From: Patescibacteria group bacterium
Lineage (GTDB): Bacteria; Patescibacteriota; WWE3; UBA101185; UBA10185
Assembly (NCBI GenBank): GCA_018818485.1
Contig: JAHIRX010000065.1
Coordinates: 1 to 7,285, forward strand
Length of the DNA: 7,285 nt
Direction: 5' to 3'
A program made the translations under genes and the position numbers. Shown here piece after piece: positions 5,072 to 7,285 of the stretch (the stretch's first letter is position 1; every line of letters starts with the position of its first letter). Below the pieces are notes generated by a model. The model was not told the origin of the DNA. It made no database searches and worked only from the letters and a program-made list of their open reading frames with translations.

Positions 5072-5099
5072 TTGATATTTCTACTTATGCCTATATAAT
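5072..5099 (+). promoter_or_regulatory. Sigma70-like promoter for the DUF4177-like gene
   Basis: TTGATA (5072-5077), 16 bp, TATAAT (5094-5099) preceded by CCTA, of the same type as 700-727. Confidence 0.78.
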
Positions 5100-5140
5100 C
5101 TCAAACTAGTATTCAAATAAAACAGGTGAAGGAGGAAGTT

Positions 5141-5338
5141 ATGAAATGGGAATACTGTGTTGTGACAGCAAACGAGTTAAAAGGAGGGTTAAAAGAAGCA
5201 AACGAAAAAGGTGCTGAAGGATGGGAACTGGTGAGTGTTACAGGAATCATTGGGCAGGAAAGCACCAGTGGAGGACATTATATATCTGCAACAAAAGGAT
5301 ATTGCTTTTTCTTCAAACGCCCAATAGATAATAAATAA
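5141..5338 (+). CDS. DUF4177-like small protein, 65 aa
   Basis: The likely start is the ATG at 5141. It follows AAGGAGG (5129-5135) with a 5-nt gap, whereas the in-frame GTG at 5126 has no ribosome site and would place the Shine-Dalgarno inside the gene. The protein has the layout of DUF4177 and related small domains: MKWEYCVV at the start, a short charged helix, GAEGWELVSV at about 24-33, and a final strand ending FFFKRP (56-61). These small cytosolic proteins have no established biochemical role. The family call rests on recalled motifs (WEY, GWELVSV, terminal KR). It forms a single-gene unit with its own promoter and terminator. Confidence 0.75.
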   Translation: MKWEYCVVTANELKGGLKEANEKGAEGWELVSVTGIIGQESTSGGHYISATKGYCFFFKRPIDNK

Positions 5339-5372
5339 ATTCCAAACCAGCGCCCCAGTTGAACGGTCGGCA

Positions 5373-5427
5373 AACGGCACTTTGTGATAAGGAATAAACC
5401 CCTTGTTGCACAGTGCCGTTCTTTTTT
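5373..5427 (+). terminator. Intrinsic terminator after the DUF4177-like gene
   Basis: AACGGCACT (5373-5381) pairs with AGTGCCGTT (5412-5420). The stem extends inward past a small bulge (GTG/CAC, then AAGG/CCTT) and is followed by CTTTTTT. Confidence 0.88.
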
Positions 5428-5453
5428 CCTCTAAACAAGCACTTCAATCAGAA

Positions 5454-5507
5454 TTCGTATAAAGTTCTGTATGGGGAGCCACGTATAGTATTTCCTTTAC
5501 ATACAAT
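5454..5507 (+). repeat. Mosaic intergenic repeat, U3-core-D1 (copy 9)
   Basis: The left arm U3 and core (5473-5481) are followed by D1 (identical to the other copies through 5498) and a TACAAT box (5502-5507). ACAATAAATT after the arm is shared with the 629 copy, and so is the later CTTCGGAATTTGATAT. The right half is therefore closest to copy 2, while the left half is closest to copy 8. Confidence 0.85.
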
Positions 5508-5544
5508 AAATTACCCTTATACCCAGTATGTACATCTTCGGAAT

Positions 5545-5573
5545 TTGATATATATGTTTATATCCTATATAAT
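5545..5573 (+). promoter_or_regulatory. Sigma70-like promoter for the 5613 gene
   Basis: TTGATA (5545-5550), 17 bp, TATAAT (5568-5573) in the CCTATATAAT context. It is preceded by CTTCGGAAT, as at 691-699. Confidence 0.8.
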
Positions 5574-5612
5574 GCGAGCAATTTATTAATATTAAGGTGA
5601 GAGGAGTAAACA

Positions 5613-5870
5613 ATGCCCTTGATAATTAGTGCAGTAGACACCGTTGATATTCTTTATGTTGGGCTGAGAAGAAGTACCAATGAATTAAGAATAAAACTCA
5701 GCAGACCTTGGGAAGCTTTAAGTGACCCACTAAAGGAAAAACTCTACAAGGAAGCCGAACGTCTCTACAAGGAAAGGTATGATGGACAGTTAAGGGTTGG
5801 TTGGTCATCAAACTTTTATTCCAACACAATTCGGATACAAAGCAAAGAAATGAGAAGAGGTCACAAGTAG
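5613..5870 (+). CDS. Hypothetical basic protein, 85 aa
   Basis: I do not recognise this family. The ATG at 5613 follows GAGGAG (5601-5606) with a 6-nt gap. The N-terminal third is strand-like (PLIISAVDTVDILYVGLRR). A helical, strongly charged centre follows at about 36-56 (EALSDPLKEKLYKEAERLYK), then a strand-rich, basic C-terminus. Lys and Arg are frequent throughout and there is no membrane segment, so a nucleic-acid-binding role is conceivable but unproven. It forms a single-gene unit with its own promoter, closed by two tandem terminators. Confidence 0.68.
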   Translation: MPLIISAVDTVDILYVGLRRSTNELRIKLSRPWEALSDPLKEKLYKEAERLYKERYDGQLRVGWSSNFYSNTIRIQSKEMRRGHK

Positions 5871-5900
5871 AGTTTGGTAGAGAAAGGAGACTCTATTTTT
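5868..5900 (+). terminator. First terminator after the 5613 gene
   Basis: TAGAGT (5868-5873, including the stop codon) pairs with ACTCTA (5890-5895), with a 16-nt loop and TTTTT after it. The stem is short and AT-rich, so it is probably weaker than the one at 5919. Confidence 0.55.
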
Positions 5901-5918
5901 AATATTTGGCATATCACT

Positions 5919-5952
5919 AGAAACTGGGAACTACCACTCAGTTTCTTTTTTT
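5919..5952 (+). terminator. Second, stronger terminator after the 5613 gene
   Basis: AGAAACTG (5919-5926) pairs with CAGTTTCT (5939-5946) and runs into a T7 tract. TTATTCCCCC follows, as after the terminator at 1279. Confidence 0.9.
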
Positions 5953-5968
5953 ATTCCCCCATCCACCT

Positions 5969-6061
5969 CCTAACATTCCGAGTAACCAACATCAGGGGGA
6001 GCCAAACTTTCCTTGCTTTACCTAAAGCATTTCCAGACATATCCAGTTAGTGACTTATAAC
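5969..6061 (+). repeat. Mosaic intergenic repeat, U1-core-D2 (copy 10)
   Basis: U1 and core (5969-6008) match the copies at 544 and 1328 at 39 of 40 positions. The core is at 5996-6004. The D2 arm ends at TATAAC (6056-6061) and the palindrome TGCTTTACCTAAAGCA is unchanged at 6014-6029. The changes relative to the other D2 copies fall mainly at 6011-6012 and 6045-6053. Confidence 0.88.
6034..6061 (+). promoter_or_regulatory. D2-type promoter for the VOC-glycosylase unit
   Basis: CAGACA (6034-6039), 16 bp, TATAAC (6056-6061). A second TATAAT at 6078-6083 with a poor -35 could be an alternative -10. Confidence 0.5.
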
Positions 6062-6108
6062 TTAATTGGGAGAGCTGTATAATTTTGTAGTAGGGGGTGA
6101 TTTGAGTT

Positions 6109-6477
6109 ATGTTTGATAAATTATTTGCAAATTGCTTGTTAGTAGAAGATTTTGAGAAGTCTCTGGAGTTTTATAGAGATACTTTAGGCTTGGAAGTTAA
6201 TTCCCAAGAGGGTAAGTTTGCTGATTTTAAGCTTGAGGGGACTTCATTAGCGATTTTCCAGAAAGATGAGGCAACATCTATGTTTCCAGGTAACCATATG
6301 GGTACTGGGGGAGGTGTTGTTTTAGGATTTCAAGTTGATGATGTTGAGAAGGCCTGTGCGGACTTAAAGGGAAAAGGCGTAGATATATTTGAAGGGCCAA
6401 AGACGACTGATTGGGGTCAGACTGTCGGCTACTTTAAAGACCCTGATGGAAATATCTGGGAGGTATCTAATAAATAA
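6109..6477 (+). CDS. VOC-fold (glyoxalase/bleomycin-resistance-like) protein
   Basis: A 122-aa single-chain VOC protein of ordinary length for the superfamily, presumably cytosolic and dimeric. The ATG at 6109 follows AGGGGGTGA (6092-6100) with an 8-nt gap. Two beta-alpha-beta-beta-beta modules are visible. The first opens with NCLLVEDFEKSLEFYRDTLGL (8-28). The second starts at about 72 (GFQVDDVEKACADLKGKGV) and ends with the family signature FKDPDGNIWEV (109-119). Glu118 sits where VOC enzymes bind metal, but the first-strand ligand, often His or Gln, appears to be Asn8. Catalysis (glyoxalase, dioxygenase) or ligand binding therefore cannot be chosen. Its stop codon overlaps the start of the glycosylase gene by one base, so the two are probably translated together. 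Confidence 0.85.
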   Translation: MFDKLFANCLLVEDFEKSLEFYRDTLGLEVNSQEGKFADFKLEGTSLAIFQKDEATSMFPGNHMGTGGGVVLGFQVDDVEKACADLKGKGVDIFEGPKTTDWGQTVGYFKDPDGNIWEVSNK

Positions 6478-7285
6478 TGAAGTTAAGAAAAATAAAGTCT
6501 GTGGGACTAAAACCTACGGCCCCATTTGATTTTGATTCAACATTTCATAAACCAGACCACTTTCCTTCTAGTGATAACGAGTGGAAACCAGGTATTAGAT
6601 GGCAGACTTGGTGTTGGAAGAATAAAAAACTAGGACTGAAATTTACTAATAAGGGAACCGTGAGTAAGCCAAGGGTTGAAGTTTCCATTTATTTTAGTAA
6701 GAAGTTAGATGATTTGTTTATTAAAAGTTTACTAGAGGAGATAGAGTATCGTTTTAACTTAAAGCTAGATTTAGCCCCATTCTACAAAAAGTTTAAAGAA
6801 GACAAGATTCTTGGTCCTATTATTAAAAGATGGAAAGGAATGAGACCAGGACACTCCAATTCATTGTATGAGTACCTCATTATTGGGATTGTGTTGCAAA
6901 ATGCTACTGTTAAGCGTTCTATCAACATGTTTCAGACGCTACTTGAGAATTATGGAACCTTACTTGAGTATGATGGGAAAAAGCTTTTGTGTTTTTGGAA
7001 ACCAGGAGGTCTGAAAAATGTTACAGAGGATGATTTAAGAGCTTTGAAGGTTGGGTACAGAGCAAAGTCTATAAAGAAACTTGATGAGTACTTTACACAA
7101 GGGTTGATTGATGAGATGAAGTTGAGAACTAAAGATAGTGAGACACAGAAAGATGAGTTAATAAAGCTTTATGGTGTGGGCCCTGCGACCGTTTGGTATC
7201 TGATGTTTGATGTTTTTCATCACTACGATTTCTTTGACTATGTTTCTCCTTGGGAACAAAAAATATATTCTAAACTCTTCTTTGA
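6477..7285 (+). CDS. HhH-GPD DNA glycosylase, AlkA/OGG-like (3' end cut by window)
   Basis: Base-excision-repair glycosylase, open for 269 codons to the window edge. The ATG at 6477 overlaps the VOC stop in TAATG; GGGAGG at 6458-6463 may serve it, although the 13-nt gap is long and coupling is likely. The N-terminal part, starting near FDFDSTFHKPDHFP, resembles the extra domain of AlkA/OGG-type proteins. WKGMRPG (119-125) and VLQNA (139-143) begin the glycosylase core. The helix-hairpin-helix is LYGVGPATV (231-239). The OGG-type lysine position is Ala237, which suggests a monofunctional enzyme. About 20 residues after it, where AlkA has its catalytic Asp, the sequence reads DYVSPWEQK (254-262) with Ser257. 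The acid could be Asp254 or Glu260, or could be absent. The lesion substrate cannot be told. Confidence 0.78.
   Translation, partial: MKLRKIKSVGLKPTAPFDFDSTFHKPDHFPSSDNEWKPGIRWQTWCWKNKKLGLKFTNKGTVSKPRVEVSIYFSKKLDDLFIKSLLEEIEYRFNLKLDLAPFYKKFKEDKILGPIIKRWKGMRPGHSNSLYEYLIIGIVLQNATVKRSINMFQTLLENYGTLLEYDGKKLLCFWKPGGLKNVTEDDLRALKVGYRAKSIKKLDEYFTQGLIDEMKLRTKDSETQKDELIKLYGVGPATVWYLMFDVFHHYDFFDYVSPWEQKIYSKLFF

Noticed and set aside
5189..5380. Antisense ORF over the DUF4177-like gene
   Set aside because: It is opposite a gene with promoter, RBS and family motifs, and has none of its own.
544..6061. Integron attC sites or a CRISPR array
   Set aside because: Repeats are not evenly spaced, whole genes lie between them, and I found no attC-like paired GTTRRRY/RYYYAAC boxes, integrase or cas gene. 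An att-like role is kept only as a hypothesis.

Overview
The window is AT-rich bacterial DNA with strong purine-rich ribosome binding sites, sigma70-like promoters, hairpin-plus-T terminators and the standard stop codons. No marker gene fixes the taxon. Many tiny orphan genes, a glycosylase of unusual sequence and very compact transcription units would fit an uncultivated lineage such as Patescibacteria/CPR, but this is a weak guess. Every gene I can support lies on the + strand.

Layout: 1-33 is the tail of an upstream gene, followed by a three-helix membrane protein (47-472). A two-gene unit follows: a soluble 75-aa orphan (764-991) and a small two-helix membrane protein (1005-1247). Then come two more single-gene units for small two-helix proteins (1558-1752 and 2090-2269, the latter only 59 aa). 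A full-length P1B-3 (CopB-type) copper-transporting ATPase occupies 2509-4497. Next are three single-gene units: a 93-aa orphan (4639-4920), a DUF4177-like 65-aa protein (5141-5338) and an 85-aa orphan (5613-5870). The window ends with a coupled pair: a VOC-fold protein (6109-6477) and an HhH-GPD DNA glycosylase that runs off the right edge (6477-7285).

The main point of interest lies between the genes. Every boundary between transcription units carries a copy of one mosaic repeat. Its centre is GGGGAGCCA, placed after the terminator of one gene and before the promoter of the next. The left arm comes in at least three versions (U1, U2, U3) and the right arm in at least two (D1, D2), in different combinations. 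In two key comparisons the identity begins or ends exactly at the 9-bp core. The right arm leads into the next gene's promoter, so each gene is packaged as promoter, RBS, ORF, terminator and core. This looks either like a cassette array assembled by recombination at the core, or like a regulon sharing one upstream operator. Sequence alone does not decide between them, and no recombinase gene is in the window.

The genes do not form an obvious pathway. The CopB pump, the VOC protein and the glycosylase could all serve stress or detoxification, and the pump and the VOC-glycosylase pair share the same D2 promoter arm with a 16-bp palindrome beside the -35. The small membrane proteins have no assigned function.
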